Below are positions 17,782 through 25,952 of a stretch of 64,000 bases of DNA, in pieces. Position 1 is the stretch's first letter. Each line of letters opens with the position of its first letter. Origin of the DNA: an uncultured Bacteroidaceae bacterium (GTDB taxonomy: Bacteria; Bacteroidota; Bacteroidia; Bacteroidales; Bacteroidaceae); NCBI GenBank assembly GCA_904502235.1, contig CAJGDP010000003.1, forward strand, positions 1 to 64,000, given 5' to 3'. Below the pieces are notes generated by a model. That model was not told the DNA's origin, ran no database searches, and worked only from the letters and a program-made list of their open reading frames with translations. The translations under genes were made by a program, and so were the position numbers.

Positions 17782-20028
17782 TTATAACGGATCAATATCG
17801 TAATACATTGAAATTGCGCGGTAACGCGGCATTTGGCAATAGGCCTGCTGGATGTTCTGAAGAACTTCGTTTATCTTGTATTGCGACAGCCCGTTCTCCA
17901 CCTTAAGTACAATCTTGCGTATGTATAACTGCTTTATTCTTGCAACCGGAGGCAGGTCGGGACCAAGAACGCGGTTGTCGAAAATCTCGCGCATACGTTT
18001 TGCGATAATGTCCGAGAACTCTTCGAGCACATGCACATCACGATGCTTCATATATATGTAAACAAGTCGGTAAAAAGGCGGATAATGGAACAGCATACGT
18101 TCGCTCAGCTGTTGGTTATAGAAAGCCTCGTAATCGTTCTTTACAATCTGCGGAATAACCGGAGCGTCAGTCATTTTAGTCTGCAGAAAAACAGTTCCCT
18201 GTCCGTTCTTTCTTCCGGCACGTCCTGCAACCTGTGCCATAAGCTGAAAGGCGCGTTCCGTTGCCCTGAAATCGGGATAATTGAGTAGAGTGTCAGCGTT
18301 TATTATGCCCACAACCGCCACATTGTCAAAGTCCAGTCCTTTTGAAACCATCTGTGTGCCTATGAGAATATCCGTCTTTCCTTGCTGGAAGCCCTCAATG
18401 ATGTTTTCGTAGGCAGTGCGTGTTCGTGTAGTATCCAGGTCCATGCGCTCTATGCGGGCTTCCGGGAAAAGATTCTGCAGGTCGTCCTCTATCTTTTCTG
18501 TACCATATCCGAGCGTCAAGAAATTCCTTTCCTCGCAATTCGGGCAATGAACGGGGGCCGGGATGGTGTATCCGCAATAGTGGCACACCAGTTTGTTGCT
18601 GTTCTTGTGCAGGGTAAGGCTCACGTCGCAATGCTTGCAACGTGGCACCCACCCGCAGTTCTTGCATTCCACCTGTGGGGAATATCCGCGACGGTTCTGA
18701 AAGAGGATTATCTGTTTCTTCTCTTTCAGAGCATTGCCCATTGCTTCCACGAGCGGGTCGGAAAATGTGCCGACAGTCATTTTTCTACGGCTGTATTCAG
18801 CCATGTCGATAACTTCGATATGTGGCAATTTTACTTCCCTGTGTCGGGTGGTGAGGCTTACAAGCGCATATTTGCCTGTCGTGGCATTGTAATAGCTTTC
18901 AATTGATGGTGTCGCTGTTCCAAGCAGAGTCTTTGCTCCATATAACGAAGCCAGTACCATAGCCGCATTGCGGGCGTTATATCGTGGGGCAGGGTCCTGC
19001 TGTTTATAACTATTCTCGTGCTCTTCGTCAATAACAATCAATCCGAGCTTCTTGAAAGGCAGGAATAGCGAGGAACGCACACCAAGGATTATGTCATACG
19101 GCTCGTCGCTCAGTTGTTTCTTCCATATCTCAACCCTCTCGGCATCAGAGAACTTGGAATGATACACTCCTATCTTATTTCCAAACACACGGCGCAGACG
19201 CTCTGTAATCTGTTTTGTAAGAGCAATTTCCGGAAGCATGAACAGCGCTTGTTCTCCACGCTCCAGAGTCTCGGTAATTAAATGTATGTATATTTCGGTC
19301 TTTCCTGCCGATGTCACTCCATGCAGCAGAGTCACGTTCTTTTGTCTGAAGCGATCCTTTATCTCTTCAAAAGCCTTTTTTTGTGCATCGTTAAGGGTGT
19401 TCTGTGGCTTTGTTGTGCTACTTTCGCGTACCAGTCTGCCTATTTCCACTTCGTAGGTCTCGAATATACCTTTATCCTGCAGTTCCTTGTAGATGTTTGC
19501 CGATACCTGTGCCTCTTCCAGGAGTTTATGCTTGGAAATCTCTCTTGCATTTCCGCTAAAGGGCATTGCTGTTTGCAAGTATGTTGCAAGCAGGCGCTTC
19601 TGGCGTGGTGCGCGTGATAGTGATTGGAGAATAAGGTTTATCCCTTTTTCATCGTGGCATTTTGCGGTAAGTTTGACGCGTTGTTCTGTACGTGGTTTGA
19701 ACTCTCCCTTCAAACCTTGCGGAATGGCTGCCTTGTAGATGTCGCCAAGTGAGCACAGATAATATCTGGAAATCCATTCCCACAGTTTAATCTGTTCATC
19801 GAGTATGATAGGTGTTTCGTCGAGAATCTCTTTTATAGGGCGTATTTCGTAGTCGTTGTTCGGGGTGTTGTGTACCGATGCTACCAACGCCGTGTATGTG
19901 ATTTTTTTGCCAAATGGTACAACAACCCTGCATCCGGGAAAAACCTTTCCTTTCAGCTCCTCCGGAATGCTGTATGTGAATGTTCCGGGCAATGGCAACG
20001 GCAGTATTGCTTCTACGAAATTCTCCAT
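17782..20028 (-). CDS. priA: Primosomal replication restart helicase PriA
   Basis: 748 residues. PriA recognises stalled forks and reloads the replicative helicase. The N-terminal 3'-DNA-binding domain (VVPFGKK) is followed by a superfamily 2 helicase core with Walker A GVTSAGKTE and Walker B DEEH, then QNRRGY. A zinc-binding region with eight cysteines (pattern CxxCGWxxxCxxC, then CxYC and CPNC) sits between the two helicase lobes, and GTQMVSKGLDFDNV and AGRAGR close the core. Everything expected for an active enzyme is present. It is separated from its neighbours by promoters on both sides and appears to be transcribed alone. Confidence 0.96.
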   Translation of the reverse strand: MENFVEAILPLPLPGTFTYSIPEELKGKVFPGCRVVVPFGKKITYTALVASVHNTPNNDYEIRPIKEILDETPIILDEQIKLWEWISRYYLCSLGDIYKAAIPQGLKGEFKPRTEQRVKLTAKCHDEKGINLILQSLSRAPRQKRLLATYLQTAMPFSGNAREISKHKLLEEAQVSANIYKELQDKGIFETYEVEIGRLVRESSTTKPQNTLNDAQKKAFEEIKDRFRQKNVTLLHGVTSAGKTEIYIHLITETLERGEQALFMLPEIALTKQITERLRRVFGNKIGVYHSKFSDAERVEIWKKQLSDEPYDIILGVRSSLFLPFKKLGLIVIDEEHENSYKQQDPAPRYNARNAAMVLASLYGAKTLLGTATPSIESYYNATTGKYALVSLTTRHREVKLPHIEVIDMAEYSRRKMTVGTFSDPLVEAMGNALKEKKQIILFQNRRGYSPQVECKNCGWVPRCKHCDVSLTLHKNSNKLVCHYCGYTIPAPVHCPNCEERNFLTLGYGTEKIEDDLQNLFPEARIERMDLDTTRTRTAYENIIEGFQQGKTDILIGTQMVSKGLDFDNVAVVGIINADTLLNYPDFRATERAFQLMAQVAGRAGRKNGQGTVFLQTKMTDAPVIPQIVKNDYEAFYNQQLSERMLFHYPPFYRLVYIYMKHRDVHVLEEFSDIIAKRMREIFDNRVLGPDLPPVARIKQLYIRKIVLKVENGLSQYKINEVLQNIQQAYCQMPRYRAISMYYDIDPL

Positions 20029-20062
20029 GATTATGCGAAGGTATTAAAAAGCTGTCAAACCG

Positions 20063-20070
20063 CAAAAATA
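20063..20070 (-). promoter_or_regulatory. Candidate -7 box for priA
   Basis: Read on the minus strand this is TATTTTTG, a full TAnnTTTG match, 34 bases before the priA start. The -33 region has a T-rich run but not an exact TTTG at the usual spacing. Confidence 0.5.
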
Positions 20071-20103
20071 ATCTTTATACTTCCCCGTTTGTGAAAAAAA
20101 ATA

Positions 20104-20140
20104 TATTTTTGCGGAGTGGCATTCAAATGCCGTTTTTTTT
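20104..20140 (+). promoter_or_regulatory. Candidate -7 box and leader hairpin of the small lipoprotein gene
   Basis: TATTTTTG (20104-20111) matches TAnnTTTG. Right after the expected transcription start, GGCAT-TCAA-ATGCC (20118-20131) forms a short hairpin followed by G and eight T, ending 4 bases before the ATG at 20144. The hairpin plus T-run looks like a weak terminator or attenuator inside the leader. A TTTG at 20088-20091 is too close (12-base spacer) to be a normal -33 element. Confidence 0.4.
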
Positions 20141-20143
20141 GAT

Positions 20144-20482
20144 ATGAAAAAGATAGTATTATTGGCTTTGTTGCCTTTGTTGTTTTCGTGCGGTGTATCC
20201 GATGAACGTATCGACGCTTATGAGCGTGCTACAAAAAAGGTCAGGAAGGCATCGTCGGCTCAGGAACTGGAGATGATTGCTTATGATTTGAGCAAGGAGC
20301 TGTATGTAATTGACTCAAATGAGGAATATACCCTTGCGCAGATGAAGTCCATGGCTCTAACCGACGAGGATTATAAGGAGATTGTTGAGGCTATAGCCGA
20401 AGCAAGAGGATGCTATGATGAGGCTTTGTCGGACAAGGGAACAGCATTCTTCCTTGAACAATTATCTGATAAACAGAAATGA
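20144..20482 (+). CDS. Small predicted lipoprotein, function unknown
   Basis: 112 residues. A short lipoprotein signal peptide with lipobox LFSC puts the lipidated cysteine at residue 16. The mature part is helical and acidic, with regularly spaced charged and aliphatic residues and no cysteine, and has no motif I recognise. It resembles many small Bacteroidales lipoproteins annotated as hypothetical. It is convergent with the MscS-type channel gene. Its last codons and stop lie in the left arm of a 20-bp perfect palindrome (20468-20511), whose right arm encodes the end of the channel, so both proteins end in the same residues, DKQK. Confidence 0.75.
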   Translation: MKKIVLLALLPLLFSCGVSDERIDAYERATKKVRKASSAQELEMIAYDLSKELYVIDSNEEYTLAQMKSMALTDEDYKEIVEAIAEARGCYDEALSDKGTAFFLEQLSDKQK

Positions 20483-20511
20483 CTCAGTTTTCTGAGTCAT
20501 TTCTGTTTATC
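20468..20511. terminator. 20-bp perfect palindrome, bidirectional terminator shared by two convergent genes
   Basis: Arms 20468-20487 and 20492-20511 are perfectly complementary over 20 bases around a TTTT loop. The hairpin covers the stop codons of both the lipoprotein gene (+, 20480-20482) and the MscS gene (-, 20497-20499). There is no long T-run after either arm, but stem stability and position between convergent genes argue for a bidirectional terminator or transcript-end stabiliser. Confidence 0.75.
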
Positions 20512-21666
20512 GGCATGAAAATCTGTGCCTGCAGGGCTTTGGAATGCCTTCAAACCATATTCTGGCAATATGGCAAACAGATATTCAAAAATTTCGGCCT
20601 GCAGATGTTCGTATGCAATCCAACCAGTGTCGCTCGAGAAGAAGTACAGTTCCAAGGGGATACCATGTGCTGTGGGTTGTAACTGTCGTACCAACAGAAT
20701 CATATCCTTGTTTATTGCCGGATGATTACGTAGCCACTCCTCCAACCATTCGCGGAATAGTGTAAGATTTACTTTGGGCTTCTCGTCGTCGGATTTTATA
20801 AGTCCTTTCTTTATCAGATTCTCTTTCAGTTTTCCGTCGCAGAATGTAACGGAGTTTGAATCGATATATATCGAGCGTTTGACACGTCGTCCGCCACTAC
20901 AGAACATTCCTCTCCAGTTCTGGAATGAGTCGCTTACAAGTGCATATGGCGGTATGGTTGTTATTGTCTTGTCCCAATTCTGTACTTTAACGGTTGTCAA
21001 TGTAACATCTATCACAAATCCGTCGGCATCGTATTTTGGCATTGTTATCCAGTCGCCAGGGCGCAACATGTCGTTTGCCGAAAGCTGTATTCCGGCAACA
21101 AGTCCCAGAATGCTGTCTTTGAAGACCAGCATCAACACTGCAGCCGAAGCACCCAGACCGGCAAGCAATTTGCTTGGATCCTTGTCAAAGAATATGCTAA
21201 CAACAACAATCGCGCCAATGCATATCACAATTATTTTAAGCATCTGAAAGACGCCCTGCAGAGTGTGATCCTTTGTTTTTTCCGATTCATGCGACAGCTT
21301 ATAGAGCGATGTGAATATACTGCATAGCAGGCCAACGCCGATTATTGCCACATACACTTTGCACAGTTTAAGGCAGAATACAAGTATACTGCTGTTCTCT
21401 TTCAGCACGATTGGCAATACGGCACTTGCAATTATTCCCGGAACAAGGCGACATAGGTTTCTTATGGTATTGTTGTTCAGCAGTATGTCGTCCCATTTGT
21501 TGACGGTACGTTTTGTAAAACGGCGCACTATCGGTATGATAATCCTTTTGCCTATCAGTTCAAAAAAATAGAACAGAAGGAATGCACCGACAATGATAAG
21601 CCCCCATAACAACAGTTCGTTGTGCCCGGTGTTTATACCAAGTTCGTTCAGTATGTCGTGTTCCAT
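20497..21666 (-). CDS. MscS-family mechanosensitive ion channel
   Basis: 389 residues with about five N-terminal membrane helices. The pore-lining helix and the start of the beta domain are recognisable: GLGASAAVLMLVFKDSILG, then GIQLSANDMLRPGDWI, then DGFVIDVTLTTVKVQNWDKT and IPPYALVSDSFQNW. The overall pattern is closest to the YbdG-like branch of MscS proteins (longer, with extra N-terminal helices and a C-terminal mixed domain). Such channels release solutes on osmotic downshock from the inner membrane. The gene follows the PorT-like barrel gene by 27 bases and may share its transcript. The C-terminal tail DKQK is encoded in the shared palindrome. Confidence 0.9.
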   Translation of the reverse strand: MEHDILNELGINTGHNELLLWGLIIVGAFLLFYFFELIGKRIIIPIVRRFTKRTVNKWDDILLNNNTIRNLCRLVPGIIASAVLPIVLKENSSILVFCLKLCKVYVAIIGVGLLCSIFTSLYKLSHESEKTKDHTLQGVFQMLKIIVICIGAIVVVSIFFDKDPSKLLAGLGASAAVLMLVFKDSILGLVAGIQLSANDMLRPGDWITMPKYDADGFVIDVTLTTVKVQNWDKTITTIPPYALVSDSFQNWRGMFCSGGRRVKRSIYIDSNSVTFCDGKLKENLIKKGLIKSDDEKPKVNLTLFREWLEEWLRNHPAINKDMILLVRQLQPTAHGIPLELYFFSSDTGWIAYEHLQAEIFEYLFAILPEYGLKAFQSPAGTDFHADKQK

Positions 21667-21693
21667 GGTGTGAATGCGTTGCGTGTCTTGTCC

Positions 21694-22332
21694 TTAAAAA
21701 ATATAGGCTACAGAGAGTTGCCAGATATTGCTTTTTGATTTTATTGTCTTGAACTCGTCGCTGAAGTTCAGGTTCTCAACTCCAAAATATTCGCATGTCT
21801 GTCCAAGTGCGATATTATAGTTCACATGTAATTGCACGTGGTCGAACAATACGAATCCCAATCCGGCATTCAAACTGAAGCAACTCTCGTTGAATTTCAG
21901 GTATTTACCTGTGAAATCCTTCAAATCCTCCCAATTCTCTACTTCTCCGAACTCCTTTTCACCAAAGGTGTAGCCCCATTGTGGACCAACAGCAACAAAT
22001 GGCATCATGAATTTCTTTATTACCGGAATTCTTACTTCCCAACGAAGATAAACGGGAACTTCAATGCTGTTCTTTTCATAAACATCCTTTCCGATGCTTA
22101 CTCCCGACTTTGAATAGAGAGCATCTGCTTCAACTCCCAATCCAATGCCCGGAGCAATTAATTTGAGCATTGGGCCTGCATACCATCCGGTGTGTCCATC
22201 CTTTATTCCCTTTATATTGGAAGGTTTTTCACTGAAGTTCAATCCTGCTTTTATACCAAAATCAAACTGTGCCTTGGCAGGAACTGCCATGAAAAGGCAA
22301 ATGCCAAAGAGTATTACCGATAATTTTTTCAT
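21694..22332 (-). CDS. PorT-like outer-membrane beta-barrel protein
   Basis: 212 residues. The start at 22332 gives a proper signal peptide (MKKLSVILFGICLF up to PAKAQ); the longer frame to 22440 would read back through the gldN terminator. The mature part begins FDFGIKAGLNFS and continues with alternating hydrophobic beta strands, ending in a strand with terminal aromatic YIF, as in the outer-membrane beta-barrel family that includes PorT/SprT of the type IX system. Because it lies just behind gldN, it could be PorT itself, but the family is large and I cannot prove that. A terminator at 22350-22389 separates it from gldN, so it probably has its own promoter or depends on read-through. Confidence 0.72.
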   Translation of the reverse strand: MKKLSVILFGICLFMAVPAKAQFDFGIKAGLNFSEKPSNIKGIKDGHTGWYAGPMLKLIAPGIGLGVEADALYSKSGVSIGKDVYEKNSIEVPVYLRWEVRIPVIKKFMMPFVAVGPQWGYTFGEKEFGEVENWEDLKDFTGKYLKFNESCFSLNAGLGFVLFDHVQLHVNYNIALGQTCEYFGVENLNFSDEFKTIKSKSNIWQLSVAYIF

Positions 22333-22349
22333 ACCAGAAAATGTTTTGT

Positions 22350-22389
22350 TAATAAAAAACGGTATTGTCAATAAGTATGACAACACCGT
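22350..22389 (-). terminator. Intrinsic terminator after gldN
   Basis: On the minus strand ACGGTGTTGTCA (22389-22378) pairs with TGACAATACCGT (22370-22359), 12 bases with one mismatch, followed by TTTTTTATT. It lies 70 bases after the gldN stop and marks the end of the porP-gldKLMN transcript. Confidence 0.82.
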
Positions 22390-22458
22390 CTCAATACCTA
22401 TCTGCATTGCAAAAGAACAACAAAATAAGTATGTAAACAACTGTTTGCAGAAAAAAGT

Positions 22459-23559
22459 TTATCTGCGTGTGCGACGCACTGAAACTGTAGCACCTGCCGA
22501 ACCGGAACTGCTACGTGCAGGAGACTTGGTTTTTGGTTTGCTTACATTGCTCTTTTTGATTGTACTCTTCTCGCTTTTCTTTGTTGTTGAAGCTGTTGCG
22601 GTTCTTCTTACAACTTTGTTCTCCTTTTTCTCACTCTTTACCGTATCGTTGGCTGCCGCCATTGCCGCCTCTACAGAATCCTTACGTATTTCGGCAACAG
22701 TCTTTGTGTTCCAAAGATTTGTTTCAAAGTCTTTCAGTTGCTGTTCAATCTTCTCCTGCTCTTTCTTTATCTCTACGGAATCCTTGCAATATTGCGACAG
22801 TGCAAGGTTTCTCGCATTTACAGTCTTGTAGATATCGCCTTTGTACATACCTTTTGCAAAGAAATCGTCGAATGAGGTCTGTGCGACATTGTTCAGGCTG
22901 CTCGACATTATCTTGTTCTGTGCAAGATATGGCTTTATGTCGTTGTAGTTTACCCAGAACATGGGGTATTTTGTTACTTCCAATTCGCCGGCTCTGTGTT
23001 GTACCGGACAGATGGCTGTTATCTGTTTGCCATAGACACCTCTTCTCTGGTCGTAGTAGTGGTTTTCCTTCACATAATAGCTCAGAATCTCGGCACTTGG
23101 AACATCGCTGTTGCCTACTACAAGTTCACCGTCCTTCTCCTCATAGTATATGCTGTAGTTCTCCAACATTGTTTTAGGATCCATTATGTTATCCTCGGTG
23201 AACGATTCGTAACCGTCAAGATTATACTTGTATGCTGTTATATCTCCCGAAAGAATAAGACGGAACAGAAGAGTGAAGAGGTTTACATTCTCACCCATAG
23301 GCTCCACAGGGAAGTACAATGTCGCATTTTCTTCAACACTAAGGTTTATTGAACGGTAGATGTCGCGTTTCCAATCCACCTCTTCCGAAACAGCAATACC
23401 GGGGTATTGTGCTTTTGCCCTTTCGGTAAGTTTTACATTTGCGGCACTCTCCTTCTTCTCCGTATTGTTAGCGTCCCTGCGAGTGGGGGGCTGTGCAATG
23501 GCATTCTGTGCAAAGGCAAAAACTGCCAGAACTATCAATATTTTACTGATGTAATGCAT
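22459..23559 (-). CDS. gldN: Type IX secretion system ring protein GldN/PorN
   Basis: 366 residues with a signal peptide ending at about AIAQ (residue 22). The body matches GldN/PorN: EEVDWKRDIYRSINL, NATLYFPVEP, LFRLILSGDITAYKYN, and KYPMFWVNYNDIKPYL. With GldK it forms the large periplasmic/outer-membrane ring of the type IX secretion system. After about residue 305 it carries a 60-residue tail dominated by Lys, Ser, Thr and Arg with no hydrophobic core, which is not part of the conserved domain. It is the last gene of the porP-gldKLMN operon and is followed by a terminator. Confidence 0.93.
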   Translation of the reverse strand: MHYISKILIVLAVFAFAQNAIAQPPTRRDANNTEKKESAANVKLTERAKAQYPGIAVSEEVDWKRDIYRSINLSVEENATLYFPVEPMGENVNLFTLLFRLILSGDITAYKYNLDGYESFTEDNIMDPKTMLENYSIYYEEKDGELVVGNSDVPSAEILSYYVKENHYYDQRRGVYGKQITAICPVQHRAGELEVTKYPMFWVNYNDIKPYLAQNKIMSSSLNNVAQTSFDDFFAKGMYKGDIYKTVNARNLALSQYCKDSVEIKKEQEKIEQQLKDFETNLWNTKTVAEIRKDSVEAAMAAANDTVKSEKKENKVVRRTATASTTKKSEKSTIKKSNVSKPKTKSPARSSSGSAGATVSVRRTRR

Positions 23560-23581
23560 GGTATAGAGTTGTTTACTGTTT

Positions 23582-25159
23582 TTAATTTATGATAACCTCA
23601 AGCGTTGTTGGCAGAAGACGTTCAATGTTGTCGGGACCTATTGCGCTGACATGTGATATATAGAATCTCTTGCCACGTCCCAGTTTGCGGAACATGTCCT
23701 TTTGCTGTTGCGAGAAGTTTTCTCCCTGCGATTTCAAAGGTATGGCATTACCCATATTGTCAAAGAATACTGTTTCGAACGAGAGAACCTTGAAACCGAT
23801 GTTGAGCAGACCGTCATCAATGGCGGCAACAATGCCGTTTGTACTCATGAGTGACTGCTTGCTGAAAGGTGAACCGCCTCTGTATCGCTGTGTGTTACCG
23901 TCCTTGTCCTTGAACTCAATGAAAGGCATCGGGTCGGGCAGTTGTCTTACTCTGAAGACATATTCTCCCATGCTACGGTTCTTTCCCTCTTCGTTACGTG
24001 CTGTAACACCAATCTTTACATCCTCTCCCACTTTGCTTGGAGTAACAATGAATCCTCCCTTTCCATCGCTCTTTATTGTTCCGTTTGCATTAGTTATGGA
24101 TGCCGATATGCGATTTGCGACAACTCCCGGAACAGAAATGCTTACCGGGTTTGCAAAGCCTGCATAAAGTACATTCATAAGCGATGCGCTGACGGTAGCC
24201 GTGGGATCAACAACGGTATATTCCTGTGAGAAATTATAACGTGTCTGAACACCGCCTCCATCATTTACAAGCATGTATCCGTTGAGTGTGTAATCACCAA
24301 TCTTGTTACATTGTATAGAGTATTCTCCGTTTTCCGATTCAAGTTGTTTGTCATCGATGAAAATCTGCGGACGCTGAGTTGAATCCACAGCTGCGAGAAT
24401 AATCTGTGCCGAGAATTCACCACCACGCACCACGTTGCGTGATGTCGGGATAACCAGAGCCTGAATCTGGTTTACACGAACGTCGCCCATGTCGATGTTG
24501 TTCGCAAGTGAGTGAAGAACCTCGCCCTCTACATAGTGTACGTCGTTCTGAATCTTTGTAAGCAATGTTATTGCTGCAATGGCAGGCATGTTTTCAAAGT
24601 GATACTCCTGCCAGTTCTTCAGCAATGAAATGTCTCTGTGCGGAACATCTGTACTGAGGCTTGTGTTTATGATTTCCTTCAGAATAGAATCATTTGTCAT
24701 ACCGAGCATGTTGGTCCTGTATTCGGTTATCGCATCGTAGAGAATGTTGCCTTCTCCATCTACGGGGTTCAGCATAACTTGTGTTGCCGCTTCAAGGTCC
24801 TCGCGGTTCTTGAGATTCTTTACATCGCCTTCCTCGCCGTCAGCCTTCTTGGCAATGCGCACCTTGAGCCTTTCGGCAAGGTTGTATATGCTGTCGGACA
24901 TCTCCCTTACTGTGCATGCACGCTCATACCATTCGCGTACCTTTTCGGGATTCTGCTTCATGTGCATTTCGAATGCATCGTACAAGGCATCATTCTGTCT
25001 GCCGGTATTTTCCGAACTCTTTGAAAGGCTTTCGTCCACAAGTGTGAAACCGTTCAGTACGTCCGATGACACATTTAGCGCAAGCATCGCCATCAGAAGA
25101 ACGTACATAAGGTTAATCATCTTCTGACGTGGAGAGACTTTCTGTTTTTTTACCTTCAT
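23582..25159 (-). CDS. gldM: Type IX secretion system motor protein GldM/PorM
   Basis: 525 residues. A basic N-terminus (KKQKVSPRQKMINL) leads into one membrane helix (MYVLLMAMLALNV), then a long periplasmic region with four beta-rich domains. This is the GldM/PorM plan: it spans the periplasm from the GldL motor to the GldKN ring and transmits energy to secretion. Length agrees with P. gingivalis PorM and F. johnsoniae GldM. It sits 12 bases downstream of gldL and 22 bases upstream of gldN. Confidence 0.95.
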   Translation of the reverse strand: MKVKKQKVSPRQKMINLMYVLLMAMLALNVSSDVLNGFTLVDESLSKSSENTGRQNDALYDAFEMHMKQNPEKVREWYERACTVREMSDSIYNLAERLKVRIAKKADGEEGDVKNLKNREDLEAATQVMLNPVDGEGNILYDAITEYRTNMLGMTNDSILKEIINTSLSTDVPHRDISLLKNWQEYHFENMPAIAAITLLTKIQNDVHYVEGEVLHSLANNIDMGDVRVNQIQALVIPTSRNVVRGGEFSAQIILAAVDSTQRPQIFIDDKQLESENGEYSIQCNKIGDYTLNGYMLVNDGGGVQTRYNFSQEYTVVDPTATVSASLMNVLYAGFANPVSISVPGVVANRISASITNANGTIKSDGKGGFIVTPSKVGEDVKIGVTARNEEGKNRSMGEYVFRVRQLPDPMPFIEFKDKDGNTQRYRGGSPFSKQSLMSTNGIVAAIDDGLLNIGFKVLSFETVFFDNMGNAIPLKSQGENFSQQQKDMFRKLGRGKRFYISHVSAIGPDNIERLLPTTLEVIIN

Positions 25160-25171
25160 CGTCTGGAAGTA

Positions 25172-25918
25172 TTAGATTTGTGGACGGTTCATGTTTGTTG
25201 TCATTGCCTCAATCATGCGTGCATACAGGTTGTTGAGCTCCTCAACCTGCTCTGCCATCTTCTTGGTCTGATCGTTCACCTTGTCAATAGAGTCGAGCTG
25301 ACCTCCTGCGCTACGCAACTGCACCTCGTAAAGTGCATTCATGCCTGTCAGGTTACGACCGAGTGTCTCCATCTCCTGCAAGTTGCGTCCTAGGGTCTCG
25401 CTTTGCTGTGCAATGCGCTGAATAGCCTCATTCAAAGCACGTACCTGCTCAACATACTCTTCGGTAACCTTGTCCATTTCATCGATGTTTTCGATGTTTG
25501 GAGTCTGCATGTTACCTACAACAGTAGGCATGCCGCTTGTAACGGGTGTGCCGCCACCTATATGTACCGGAGCAGCTTGTGCAACAGGCTGGATATCGCT
25601 ATCGGCAACAGAAGATGGTGCACCGCCGGTCATTATAGAACCGTTGATTATTATAGGCTGTCCTATAGCACCCGTCTCTTCTTTTTCTTCAGCAACTTCG
25701 TAAGGACGTTCAAAACCTGAGAAGAAGAATACCAGCACCTCAGTTCCCATACCCACGAAAAGCATAAGGTTTGCGCCTGCAATATGTGTCAGTTTGAACA
25801 ATGTACCCAAGATAACCACCGCTGCACCCCAACTGTAGAGGTAATTCATGACGGTTTTTCCTTTTGCAGAATCCATGAATGCCTGTATGGCACCAATCAA
25901 GCTCTTTGACTTTTTCAT
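25172..25918 (-). CDS. gldL: Type IX secretion system proton-driven motor protein GldL/PorL
   Basis: 248 residues. Two membrane helices (about residues 28-45 and 52-68) form a hairpin. The second contains the glutamate in GMGTEVLVFFFSGF that matches the residue proposed to conduct protons in the GldL pentamer. A Gly/Pro/Ala-rich linker (about 85-140) and a C-terminal coiled-coil region (about 145-240, with repeated LGRNLxxMETLGRNL) follow in the cytoplasm. Together with GldM it forms the rotary motor for the type IX system. The gap to gldK is 34 bases. Confidence 0.95.
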   Translation of the reverse strand: MKKSKSLIGAIQAFMDSAKGKTVMNYLYSWGAAVVILGTLFKLTHIAGANLMLFVGMGTEVLVFFFSGFERPYEVAEEKEETGAIGQPIIINGSIMTGGAPSSVADSDIQPVAQAAPVHIGGGTPVTSGMPTVVGNMQTPNIENIDEMDKVTEEYVEQVRALNEAIQRIAQQSETLGRNLQEMETLGRNLTGMNALYEVQLRSAGGQLDSIDKVNDQTKKMAEQVEELNNLYARMIEAMTTNMNRPQI

Positions 25919-25952
25919 ATGTCGAAAATGTTTATTCCGTAATTATATGTTT

